From: an uncultured Oscillospiraceae bacterium
GTDB lineage: Bacteria; Bacillota; Clostridia; Oscillospirales; Oscillospiraceae
Length of the DNA stretch: 27,293 nucleotides
Assembly (NCBI GenBank): GCA_934675115.1
Contig: CAKUPH010000027.1
Coordinates: 1 to 27,293 of the forward strand
Direction of reading: 5' to 3'
Both the position numbers and the translations under genes were made by a program. Under the pieces are notes generated by a model. It was not told where the DNA came from and searched no databases. It saw only the letters and a program-made list of their open reading frames with translations. Position 1 is the stretch's first letter, and each line of letters starts with the position of its first letter. Of this stretch, positions 15,680 to 22,798 are shown in pieces.

Positions 15680-16431
15680 AGAGAAAGCTGCGCGAAAAAT
15701 GGAGCGCGCTGACGGACGGCCTGCGGGCAAAGCTCCCTCGGTTGTCCCGGCCCCAGCGGATCGTCCGAAATCTCATCTGCATCCCGCTGGCGGTGCTCCT
15801 CGTCTGGCTGCTGGCCGGGGGAGAAGCCCTGACGCCGGAGCGGGCCTTCCGCCGGGCGGAAAATTTCTGCATGATCGGCCCGTCGGAGCTCTTGTGCGAG
15901 GAGACCTACCGCTACTACTATTCCACAGAATACCGCTGGTTTCTGGGAGAAACGGCGGAGGGCTACGTCTCCGCAAAATGCAGTCGGACCGGCGGCTTCC
16001 CGTGGGGCTGGTATGGACAAACGATTTACTGGCCCCGGGGCGAAGGGGCGACGGTGGTGGTCCGCGAGGGGACAAAAAATCAGGACGTATACGAACCGGC
16101 GTGGTTTTATGTGCTGGGCGTTCCCGGCTCCGCCGTCCGGGCGGAGGTGACCATGCACTCCGTGACCGGCGGCAGCCTGAACGGCAAGCCATATGATCTG
16201 GACTGGCTCTGTACCGTGTACTGCGAGCCCAACGACGAGGGATTGCTGTGCGGCCTGCCGGAGCTTCAGGACGAGACGACGGACAGCTGGCAGGCCGCGC
16301 TGGAGGAGATGGCGGTGAACGATCTGTTTTCCCCCTACGCCGACATCCCCATGACGGTGCGGCTCTATGACGCGGAGGACGCCCTCATTTCGGAAGAATC
16401 TTTTACATACCGCTACCCTGGCGGAAGATGA
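15676..16431 (+). CDS. Membrane-anchored protein of unknown function in the PadR cassette
   Basis: A 251-residue protein starting with GTG at 15676, overlapping the previous stop by 4 bp, with GGAGGTGAGG as ribosome site. A basic N-terminus (about 1-28) leads into one membrane span (NLICIPLAVLLVWLLAGG, about 32-49). The outer part is rich in aromatic residues (RYYYSTEYRWF) with four cysteines that could form disulfides. I recognise no family. Tight coupling with the HAAS-type protein suggests that the two form a complex or share a substrate under PadR control. The stop codon overlaps the first base of the shared terminator. Confidence 0.8.
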   Translation: MKRKLREKWSALTDGLRAKLPRLSRPQRIVRNLICIPLAVLLVWLLAGGEALTPERAFRRAENFCMIGPSELLCEETYRYYYSTEYRWFLGETAEGYVSAKCSRTGGFPWGWYGQTIYWPRGEGATVVVREGTKNQDVYEPAWFYVLGVPGSAVRAEVTMHSVTGGSLNGKPYDLDWLCTVYCEPNDEGLLCGLPELQDETTDSWQAALEEMAVNDLFSPYADIPMTVRLYDAEDALISEESFTYRYPGGR

Positions 16432-16473
16432 ACGAAATACGCCCTGCGGCATAGCCGCAGGGCGTATTTCGTT
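16431..16473 (+). terminator. Shared bidirectional terminator
   Basis: A 20-bp perfect stem (16431-16450 with 16454-16473) with a 3-nt loop lies between the stop of the PadR cassette and the stop of the convergent LysR gene. Each outer arm carries T-rich sequence on its own strand, though without a long T-run. It separates the housekeeping half from the catabolic operon. Confidence 0.85.
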
Positions 16474-16479
16474 TGTACT

Positions 16480-17394
16480 TTACTCGGGCTTCACATTCTC
16501 AAGAAGGTATTCGTAAAATTCCCGTGCCACATGGGGAAGCTGCCGCCCCTCCTGATAGGCCACACCGCAGATACGGCGGCAGTAAGGCTCTTTCAGCGAG
16601 CGGTAGACGATTTTCCGTTCCAGCTGCTCGTTGGCGGGGCGGTTTCTGGAGCGTCGATGGCCCAGCTCGGAGATGAGGGAAATGCCGTAGCCCCGGCTCA
16701 CGGCCTCGCCGATAAAGGAAGAAAAGAGACACTCGAAGTGGATGTCCGGCTGAAAACCCGCCTGGGTGCAGCAGCGCATGGTGAACTCCTTGGCGTCGGA
16801 GTTGACGTCGTTGCAGTAGAATCGCTCGTGCCGCAGATCTACCAGCGACAGATCCGGCTTGTTGGCCAGCGGGTGATAGGCGGACATGATGACGCCGATA
16901 GGCTCGGTAAGCAGCTCGTGCCAGATGAAATTGGTGCCCCACAGGGGACGCACGGAGATGGCCAGATCAACCTCCCGGTTTTCCAGCGCCTGGGGCAGCA
17001 GATCGGGAGGATACTGCTGAAGGCGGAAGCTCACGTCCGGCCGGTCCAGAAGAAAATCCCGCACGCAGTTCAGCAGCCAGTTGGGCTCCTGCGAGGAGTA
17101 GGACGAGCCGATGCGCAGACTGCCGCTGCGCCCCGCCAGATTTTCGTTCAGCTCCGCCTCCATGTCGCCCACGGTGTAGAGCAGCCGCTCCGCGTATTTG
17201 AGCACCACCTGTCCCTGCTCATTGAGCCGGATGTTCCGCCCCTCCCGGTCGAAGAGCTTCGTGCCCAGATCCTCTTCCAGCCGGGAGATGACCTTGGACA
17301 GGGAGGGCTGGGTCATGTGCAGCTGTTCCGCCGCCTGCGTGATATGCTCTGTTTTGGCAACTTGTAAAAAGCATTCCAACTGGTTCAGTTCCAT
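16480..17394 (-). CDS. LysR-family transcriptional regulator of the divergent TRAP operon
   Basis: A 304-residue LysR regulator, standard size. The winged helix-turn-helix covers about residues 1-62: MELNQLECFLQVAKTEHITQAAEQLHMTQPSLSKVISRLEEDLGTKLFDR. The rest is a periplasmic-binding-like effector domain with LRIGSSYSSQEPNWLL and VDLAISVRP. ATG at 17394 (AAAGGAG upstream) was chosen over an in-frame ATG 66 bp earlier because it is the canonical LysR start. It is divergent from dctP across 178 bp, the classic layout for a LysR protein that activates the neighbouring operon and represses itself when bound to a substrate or intermediate. The effector is unknown. Confidence 0.95.
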   Translation of the reverse strand: MELNQLECFLQVAKTEHITQAAEQLHMTQPSLSKVISRLEEDLGTKLFDREGRNIRLNEQGQVVLKYAERLLYTVGDMEAELNENLAGRSGSLRIGSSYSSQEPNWLLNCVRDFLLDRPDVSFRLQQYPPDLLPQALENREVDLAISVRPLWGTNFIWHELLTEPIGVIMSAYHPLANKPDLSLVDLRHERFYCNDVNSDAKEFTMRCCTQAGFQPDIHFECLFSSFIGEAVSRGYGISLISELGHRRSRNRPANEQLERKIVYRSLKEPYCRRICGVAYQEGRQLPHVAREFYEYLLENVKPE

Positions 17395-17450
17395 CCCGAT
17401 CAGCTCCTTTGTTTCAGTGTACCGCAGGTTCCGCCCAAAGGCAAGTGAAA

Positions 17451-17500
17451 CATTCTGCAAACGGCATGATTTTATATCAAATCTTCTATTGGACAGAATG
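17451..17500 (+). promoter_or_regulatory. Candidate LysR binding region
   Basis: In the divergent gap, CATTCTG (17451-17457) and CAGAATG (17494-17500) form an inverted pair flanking an AT-rich patch that holds ATA-N10-TAT near 17474-17489, close to the LysR T-N11-A theme. The region overlaps the -35 area of the dctP promoter, where an activator would bind. Weak evidence, position-based. Confidence 0.4.
17471..17498 (-). promoter_or_regulatory. Candidate lysR promoter
   Basis: On the minus strand TTCTGT (17493-17498), a 16-bp spacer and TATAAA (17471-17476) precede the LysR gene. The -35 match is weak, and the site overlaps the dctP promoter, fitting autoregulation. Confidence 0.35.
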
Positions 17501-17518
17501 ATGATGGCGTATTATACT
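17489..17518 (+). promoter_or_regulatory. Promoter of the TRAP/OYE operon
   Basis: TTGGAC (17489-17494), an 18-bp spacer and TATACT (17513-17518) lie 54 bp before dctP. The less-than-ideal spacing and -35 box suit an activator-dependent promoter. Confidence 0.65.
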
Positions 17519-17572
17519 AAACGCACAGCAAAAGACAGACTCTTGTTGTGAACAAATTGAGGAGGTACTACA

Positions 17573-18664
17573 ATGAAAAAGTCTAAGATTCTGGCGCTGT
17601 TTCTCGCTCTTGCAATGGTCCTGAGCCTGGCTGCCTGCGGCAGCAAGGACAACGGCAACGCCAACAGCCCCGCCCCCGGCAATACCGCCGGTCAGGAGGA
17701 GAGCAAGGCCCCTGAGAACGAAGGCAAGACCTACAACCTGCGCATGAGCTGCGAAGCCAGCGAGGGTCAGTGGCTGGCCATCATGCTTCAGGATTATGCC
17801 GACGCCGTCAAGGAAGCCACCAACGGCCAGGTCAACATCGAGCTGTATCTGGGCAACTCCCTCGGCTCTTCTGACGACATCTGGTCCATGTTCACTCAGG
17901 GCGCCATCGACATGGTGCACATGGGCGTGGCCCACGCCGGCAACTTCCCCGTCACCGACTTCGTTCAGACGCCCTTCGCCGTGTCCTCTCCCGAGATGGC
18001 CGCTTCCGTCATGGCCGCTCTGGCTGACGCCGGTTATCTGGGTGAGTTCACTGACAATATGCACGTTGTGGCATACATGCCGACCCTGATGCAGGAGTTC
18101 CTGTTCAAGAACCGCGAGGTCAAGAACTTCAGCGACCTGTCCGGCATGGTCATCCGCGGTTCCTCCGCTCCTCTGGTTTCCTGCATCGAGGCCGTCGGCT
18201 CCACCGCCACCTCTATCCCCATCACCGATCTGTACATGTCCCTGTCTCAGGGCGTGGCTGACGCCACCATCACCTCTGTGGATGCCGCCGCCGTTTTCAA
18301 GCTGCAGGATGTCTGCAAGTATCTGCTGGATCTGCCCATCTCCACCGGCATGAACTTTGTCGCCATCAACAGCACCCTGTGGAACTCCCTCCCCGCTGAC
18401 CTGCAGGAAATTATGGACAAGGTCGGCGCCGAGTATCAGGAGAAGTACCTTGAGCTGAACCGTCAGGCCGGCGAGGACTGCATCAAGGAAATGACCGACG
18501 GCGGCATGACCGTTCTGGAGCCCAGCGACGAGCTGGTGGCCGCCTGCAAGGACGCCACCTCCGGCATGATCGACAGCCTCATCGAGAAGCTCAACGGTGA
18601 GGGCCTCGACGGCGCCGCCATCGTTGCCTGCGCTCAGGATGCCGTTGCCAACTACGCCGGCTGA
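17573..18664 (+). CDS. dctP: TRAP transporter substrate-binding lipoprotein DctP
   Basis: A 363-residue solute receptor of a tripartite ATP-independent periplasmic transporter. MKKSKILALFLALAMVLSLAACG is a lipoprotein signal with lipobox LAAC (Cys22), followed by an Asn/Pro-rich linker. The family body shows NLRMSCEASEGQWLAIMLQDYA, GQVNIELYLGNSLGS, the conserved GMVIRGSSAPLV stretch (about 192-203; its arginine normally binds a substrate carboxylate), and the LYMSLSQGVADATITS region. It likely binds an organic acid outside the cell and hands it to DctQM. Ribosome site GAGGAGG precedes ATG 17573. Codons are dominated by GGC, GCC and CGC/CGT with no CGG arginine, pointing to high expression. 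It is first in the operon. Confidence 0.95.
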   Translation: MKKSKILALFLALAMVLSLAACGSKDNGNANSPAPGNTAGQEESKAPENEGKTYNLRMSCEASEGQWLAIMLQDYADAVKEATNGQVNIELYLGNSLGSSDDIWSMFTQGAIDMVHMGVAHAGNFPVTDFVQTPFAVSSPEMAASVMAALADAGYLGEFTDNMHVVAYMPTLMQEFLFKNREVKNFSDLSGMVIRGSSAPLVSCIEAVGSTATSIPITDLYMSLSQGVADATITSVDAAAVFKLQDVCKYLLDLPISTGMNFVAINSTLWNSLPADLQEIMDKVGAEYQEKYLELNRQAGEDCIKEMTDGGMTVLEPSDELVAACKDATSGMIDSLIEKLNGEGLDGAAIVACAQDAVANYAG

Positions 18665-18688
18665 GCAAATATCTGAATCTCTGTCTGA

Positions 18689-18721
18689 AACAGGGCGGCT
18701 GCCATTGGCTGCCGCCCTGTT
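18689..18721 (+). other. Intercistronic hairpin between dctP and dctQ
   Basis: An 11-bp perfect stem (18689-18699 with 18711-18721, 11-nt loop) with almost no T-run. In binding-protein operons such stems usually protect the upstream mRNA or attenuate transcription, giving more receptor than permease. That role is inferred. Confidence 0.65.
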
Positions 18722-18742
18722 CCTTGAAAGGATGTGACTGTT

Positions 18743-19288
18743 TTGAAGTTTCTGCGTACTCTGGACAAGATCCTCGGCAAGATCAGCAACGCCTGCGCAT
18801 GGGTCTCCGGTGCCGCACTGTTCTTCATGGCCGCCCTGATCTTTGTCAACGTCATCATGCGGCGGTTCTTCAATCACGCCATCACCGGCGCGGATGAGCT
18901 GGTCCAGTTCGCCATGGTGCTGGTGGTCTACTTCGCCCTGTCCTACTCCACCCGTCTGCGGGCCCATGTCCGGGTGGACTTCATCACCAATATGTTCCCT
19001 CTGGTCCTGCGCAACATCGTGCTGGGCATCGTCACGCTGGCCTGTATCTTCGTCACCGTGAACATTTCCATCCGCACCTTCAACTACGCGGGGACCGTGA
19101 TTGCTTCCAATATCCGTTCCCCCATGCTGAAGTGGTCCTATGCGCCCTTCTACTATATCATTTCCGTGCTGAACGTCCTGCTGTCCCTTGAATTCCTTGC
19201 GGACGGCGTGAAGTACTTTGGCGAGGCTGTCGCCGCCGCCAAGGGCAAGACTTCCGATTCTGAGAAAAAGGAGGAGATCAACGCATGA
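18743..19288 (+). CDS. dctQ: TRAP transporter small permease DctQ
   Basis: A 181-residue protein with four membrane helices, the standard small TRAP subunit. Visible features are WVSGAALFFMAALIFVNVIMRRFFN (first helix plus the conserved RRFF), GADELVQFAMVLVVYFALSY (second helix), RLRAHVRVDFI (the conserved H-x-x-V-D) and a C-terminal helix LLSLEFLADGVKYF. It joins the DctP receptor to the large permease. The start is uncertain: TTG at 18743 sits 10 nt from an AGGA site, while an in-frame GTG at 18734 is too close to it. Its end overlaps dctM by 4 bp (ATGA). Confidence 0.93.
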   Translation: MKFLRTLDKILGKISNACAWVSGAALFFMAALIFVNVIMRRFFNHAITGADELVQFAMVLVVYFALSYSTRLRAHVRVDFITNMFPLVLRNIVLGIVTLACIFVTVNISIRTFNYAGTVIASNIRSPMLKWSYAPFYYIISVLNVLLSLEFLADGVKYFGEAVAAAKGKTSDSEKKEEINA

Positions 19289-20592
19289 GTGCAACAACTG
19301 CTGGTGCCATCGGCGTAGCGCTGATGCTGGTCATGCTCTTCCTGGGTATGCCCCTTTCCTTTACCTTCGCCTTCTCCGGCGTGGTGGGCGTGGCGCTGAT
19401 CCTGGGCTGGGATGCGGGCCTGTCCTTCCTGTCCACCATTCCGTTCACCTCTGCCGCCAACTACACCTTCGTGGTCATGCCACTGTTCATGCTCATGGGC
19501 GATGTGGCGTTCCACGGGAATTTGACCTCGGATGCCTATAACTGCGCCCGCCGTTTCTGCGGTCATCTCCGCGGCGGCCTTGCCATCACCACCACCGTGG
19601 CCTCCGCCATGTTCGGCGCTGTGTGCGGCTCCGGCTCCACCACCGCTCTGATTATGACGCAGGTGGCATGGCCCGAGATGAAGAAGAACGGCTATGATCC
19701 CGGTGTGGGCCTTGGCTCCATCGTCGGTTCCGGCCCTCTGGCCATCCTCATCCCGCCCAGCACCCCGCTGATCATGTACGGCCTGCTGTCCGGCGCGTCC
19801 ATCGGCCGTCTGTTTATGGCCGGCTGGCTGCCCGGTCTTTTGCTGACTGTCACCCTGTCCCTGTGCACCATTCTTCAGATTCGCAAAAACCCGGACAAGG
19901 CTCCGCTGATGCCGAAGGCTTCCTGGAAGGAGCGTCTTTCCAGTCTCAAGGGCGTGTGGGCGTTCCTCATCCTGATGATCGTGGTCATGGGCTCCATCTG
20001 GGGCGGTATCTGCACCGTCACTGAGGCCGCCGGTATCGGCGTTATGGGCGCCATCATCATCGTGGCCGTCATGCGCCGCATGAACCTGAAGGAGTTTGCC
20101 CAGACCATCAAGAACACCGCTTCCATCGGCGGCGCCATGTTCTTCATGTTCATCGGCATTCAGGTGTTCAACTCCTTCATGTCCCTGTCCGGCCTGCCCA
20201 AGATGCTGGCCAACGCCATCCGTTCCATGAATGTCCCCTCCAGCGTCATCATCTGGCTCATCATCCTGCTGTATCTGGTGCTGGGCTGCTTCCTGGACTC
20301 TCCTCCCGTCATGATGCTGACCGTCGGCATTCTGGCCCCCATCGTGGCCGAGCTGGGCTACGATCTGGTGTGGTTCGGTATTCTGGTGGCCTTCACCGTG
20401 GCTGTCGGCGCCCTGACTCCCCCCGTCGGCATCAACCTGTTCGTGGTGTCCTCCCGTGCGCCTGACGTGCCCACCAGTGTGATCATCAAGGGCATGCTGC
20501 CCTATCTGATCACCATCCTGATTACCATGGTCATCATCTTCTACGTGCCGCAGATCTCTACTTTCCTGCCCAACCTGATGTTCGGCTCGTAG
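19285..20592 (+). CDS. dctM: TRAP transporter large permease DctM
   Basis: A 435-residue, roughly 12-helix protein of the ion transporter superfamily; it drives uptake using sodium or proton gradients. Family marks are FLGMPLSFTFAFSGVVGVAL, FVVMPLFMLMGDVAF, TVASAMFGAVCGSGSTTALI (first substrate/ion loop), GSGPLAILIPPSTPLIMYG, and the C-terminal GALTPPVGINLFVVSS. Starts at the ATGA overlap with dctQ behind AAGGAGG. With DctP and DctQ it makes a complete transporter. The substrate is not predictable here, but TRAP systems mostly carry carboxylates or carboxylate-bearing compounds. Confidence 0.96.
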   Translation: MSATTAGAIGVALMLVMLFLGMPLSFTFAFSGVVGVALILGWDAGLSFLSTIPFTSAANYTFVVMPLFMLMGDVAFHGNLTSDAYNCARRFCGHLRGGLAITTTVASAMFGAVCGSGSTTALIMTQVAWPEMKKNGYDPGVGLGSIVGSGPLAILIPPSTPLIMYGLLSGASIGRLFMAGWLPGLLLTVTLSLCTILQIRKNPDKAPLMPKASWKERLSSLKGVWAFLILMIVVMGSIWGGICTVTEAAGIGVMGAIIIVAVMRRMNLKEFAQTIKNTASIGGAMFFMFIGIQVFNSFMSLSGLPKMLANAIRSMNVPSSVIIWLIILLYLVLGCFLDSPPVMMLTVGILAPIVAELGYDLVWFGILVAFTVAVGALTPPVGINLFVVSSRAPDVPTSVIIKGMLPYLITILITMVIIFYVPQISTFLPNLMFGS

Positions 20593-20628
20593 AAATGCTG
20601 ATAAAAAATTGAGAAAGGGAGTAATCGT

Positions 20629-21972
20629 GTGAAACTGTCATTCAAAGAACGTCTGGGTTATGGCCTTGGCACCGCTGGCGAGCAATTTCCTAACTTCCTG
20701 ATCCAAACCTTCCTGTTCGGCTACTTCAACATGGTCGTCGGTCTGAACGCCGGTGTGATCACCATGATCATGCTGGTGGCCCGTATCTGGGACGCCGTCA
20801 ATGACCCCATGATGGGCGTCATCGCCGACCACACCCGCAGCCGTTGGGGCAGCTATCGCCCATGGGCCTTCTTTGCCACCATCCCGATGGGTATCTTCCT
20901 GGTGCTGACCTTTACCAACGTGGGCCTGACCGGCGCGGCAAAGGTCATCTACTGCGCCGCCATGTACATCCTGTTCGGTATGAGCAATACCGCATCCCTG
21001 ATCCCTCTGGGCTCCATGGCCAACGTCCTGACTGACGACAACCAGGAGCGCGCGGTTCTCGGCACTTTCCGTGAGTTCGGCTCCTCCATCGGCAATCTGG
21101 CCGGCTCCATTGCGGTGCCCGCCATCGTTACCGCATTCATCAAGTCCGGCATGGGTGAGGCCAAGGGCTATCAGCTCACCGCCATCGTGCTGGCCATTCT
21201 GTGCTTTGTGTTTCTGGGCATCACCTTCTTTACCACAAAGGAGCGTATCGAGCCCCCGAAGGATCAGGGTTCCTTTATCTCATCCCTGAAGGTGCTCAAG
21301 GGCAATGTTCCCGGCATCTGCATCATCCTGTTCTTCTTCTTCATCACCACCGCTATCATCACCCGCCAGATGTTCAACTCCATGTACTATGGTCCCTTTG
21401 TGCTGGGTGACAGCAATCTGGGCAATATGCTGCTGATGGTCATGTCTGTCGCACCGTTCTTCATCCTGTACTTCATCCCGAAGATCTCCTTCAAGTACGG
21501 CAAGAAGTTCCAGCTCATGCTGGGCTGCGTGGTCATCATTGTGGGCGGCGCGCTGTTCTATCTGGCCAACACCAATCCTGCCATGAACCTGATCTCTTCC
21601 TTCGTTGTCGGTCTTGGTCAGGTGCTGACCTTCTCCGGTGTGTGGTCCACGATCCCCGATACCGCCGACTACGGCGAGTACAAGAACGGCGTTCACGCCC
21701 CCGGCAGTATGTACGCCATCGCCAACTTCGGCCTGAAGATCGGCATGACCGCCGCCAGCACCCTGATGGGTATCGGCCTGATGGCGGCTGGCTTTGACGA
21801 GACCGCCGCCGTGCAGGCGGCCGGTGTGGCCAGCGGTCTGCGGGCGTTCAACGCGATTTCCCTGATTCTGCCCACCGTCTGCGCTCTGCTGACCCTCATC
21901 CCCTATAAGCTGACCGCTGACGAGTCCCGCAAGATCTCCGCCGAACTGGCCAAGCGCCGCGGCGAGCAGTAA
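20629..21972 (+). CDS. GPH-family (MelB-like) MFS symporter
   Basis: A 447-residue protein with about 12 membrane helices of the glycoside-pentoside-hexuronide:cation symporter family. The signature LVARIWDAVNDPMMGVIADHTRSRWGSYRPW (about residues 45-75) contains the conserved aspartates and arginines that bind cation and sugar in MelB. The cytoplasmic half joint TTKERIEPP and the C-terminal GVWSTIPDTADYGEYKNG are also typical. GTG start at 20629 behind GAAAGGGAG. Placed 36 bp after dctM, it may import a second form of the same substrate or export a product. GPH members outside sugar transport are known, so the substrate is open. Arginine codons are mostly CGT/CGC, as in the TRAP genes. Confidence 0.92.
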   Translation: MKLSFKERLGYGLGTAGEQFPNFLIQTFLFGYFNMVVGLNAGVITMIMLVARIWDAVNDPMMGVIADHTRSRWGSYRPWAFFATIPMGIFLVLTFTNVGLTGAAKVIYCAAMYILFGMSNTASLIPLGSMANVLTDDNQERAVLGTFREFGSSIGNLAGSIAVPAIVTAFIKSGMGEAKGYQLTAIVLAILCFVFLGITFFTTKERIEPPKDQGSFISSLKVLKGNVPGICIILFFFFITTAIITRQMFNSMYYGPFVLGDSNLGNMLLMVMSVAPFFILYFIPKISFKYGKKFQLMLGCVVIIVGGALFYLANTNPAMNLISSFVVGLGQVLTFSGVWSTIPDTADYGEYKNGVHAPGSMYAIANFGLKIGMTAASTLMGIGLMAAGFDETAAVQAAGVASGLRAFNAISLILPTVCALLTLIPYKLTADESRKISAELAKRRGEQ

Positions 21973-21981
21973 GAAACATGC

Positions 21982-22007
21982 GAACCCGGCGGTTTCCCGC
22001 CGGGTTC
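21982..22007 (+). other. Intercistronic hairpin after the symporter gene
   Basis: An 11-bp perfect stem (21982-21992 with 21997-22007, 4-nt loop) starts 9 bp past the symporter stop. There is no T-run after it, so transcription likely continues to the hydrolase gene; it could protect the 5' part of the operon mRNA from 3' decay. Confidence 0.6.
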
Positions 22008-22031
22008 CAAACTTAAGGAAGGAGCAAGGCA

Positions 22032-22754
22032 ATGGCAAAAGTCATTCAATATCAGGCCGGAATGTCCAACGGCTTTTTCGTGACTGACGGAGACGCGGTC
22101 ATCGCCGTGGACGGCGGCGCATTGTACGGTGCGCAGTATGCGCAGAAAGCGTGCGATGACGCCGGCATCGACCCGAAAAGCATCCGTTTGATCGTCGTGT
22201 CCCATCCCCATGTGGATCACACCTGCAATCTGGAGGAACTGCGCAAGCTCTCCGGCGCGCCCATCGCGGTGAACAAGGCAGGGGCGGAGGACATGATCCA
22301 TGCTGAGCGGCCCCATGTGTTTCCCAGATGTAAGATTGGGGATGAGATCATGGAGTTTGCCAAGAGTCAGGGCGGCATGCCAGACGATTATCTGCCTCCT
22401 ATCATCCCGGACATTGTCTGGGAGGGGGAACTGGATCTGCACCCCTACGGAATCGCGGGCAAGGTGATCTACACCCCCGGTCACTCTCTGGCGGACAGCT
22501 GTGTGGTGCTGGAGGATGGGCAGGCTATCGTCGGCGATCTGATCTGCGAGGATCAGTTTACCCACGGCGCACCCACCATTGCCTACTTCGGATATGATCC
22601 TGACCGGAATAAGGCCAATGCGCTGCTGTTCCCCAGTCTGGAAAAGCTGGCGGCGTATGGAAGCCATACCTATTATTCCGGCCACGGCGGACCGTTTACC
22701 CGGGCACAGTTCGACGAGGCGTTTGAAAAAGCAAAGGCGGAGGCCGAAGGCTGA
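22032..22754 (+). CDS. Metallo-beta-lactamase-fold hydrolase
   Basis: A 240-residue single-domain MBL-fold protein. The metal motif HxHxDH is intact at SHPHVDHT (H58, H60, D62, H63); further ligands are likely H151 (YTPGHSLADS), D169 (VGDLI) and H218 (SGHGGPF). This layout belongs to the glyoxalase II/lactonase-like branch, which opens thioesters, lactones or cyclic amides with two metal ions. The surrounding genes suggest a hydrolytic step on the imported compound or its CoA or cyclic derivative, but the exact bond is unknown. ATG at 22032 behind AAGGAAGGAG. It follows the symporter by 59 bp and precedes the reductase by 44 bp. Confidence 0.93.
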   Translation: MAKVIQYQAGMSNGFFVTDGDAVIAVDGGALYGAQYAQKACDDAGIDPKSIRLIVVSHPHVDHTCNLEELRKLSGAPIAVNKAGAEDMIHAERPHVFPRCKIGDEIMEFAKSQGGMPDDYLPPIIPDIVWEGELDLHPYGIAGKVIYTPGHSLADSCVVLEDGQAIVGDLICEDQFTHGAPTIAYFGYDPDRNKANALLFPSLEKLAAYGSHTYYSGHGGPFTRAQFDEAFEKAKAEAEG

Positions 22755-22798
22755 CGCGGTATATACCCGGAAAATCTTGCAATACTGGAGCGTTTGAT

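Noticed and set aside
17486..19297. Minus-strand open frame of 603 codons opposite dctP and dctQ
   Set aside because: Covers a promoter and two clear TRAP genes; composition is typical of antisense frames.
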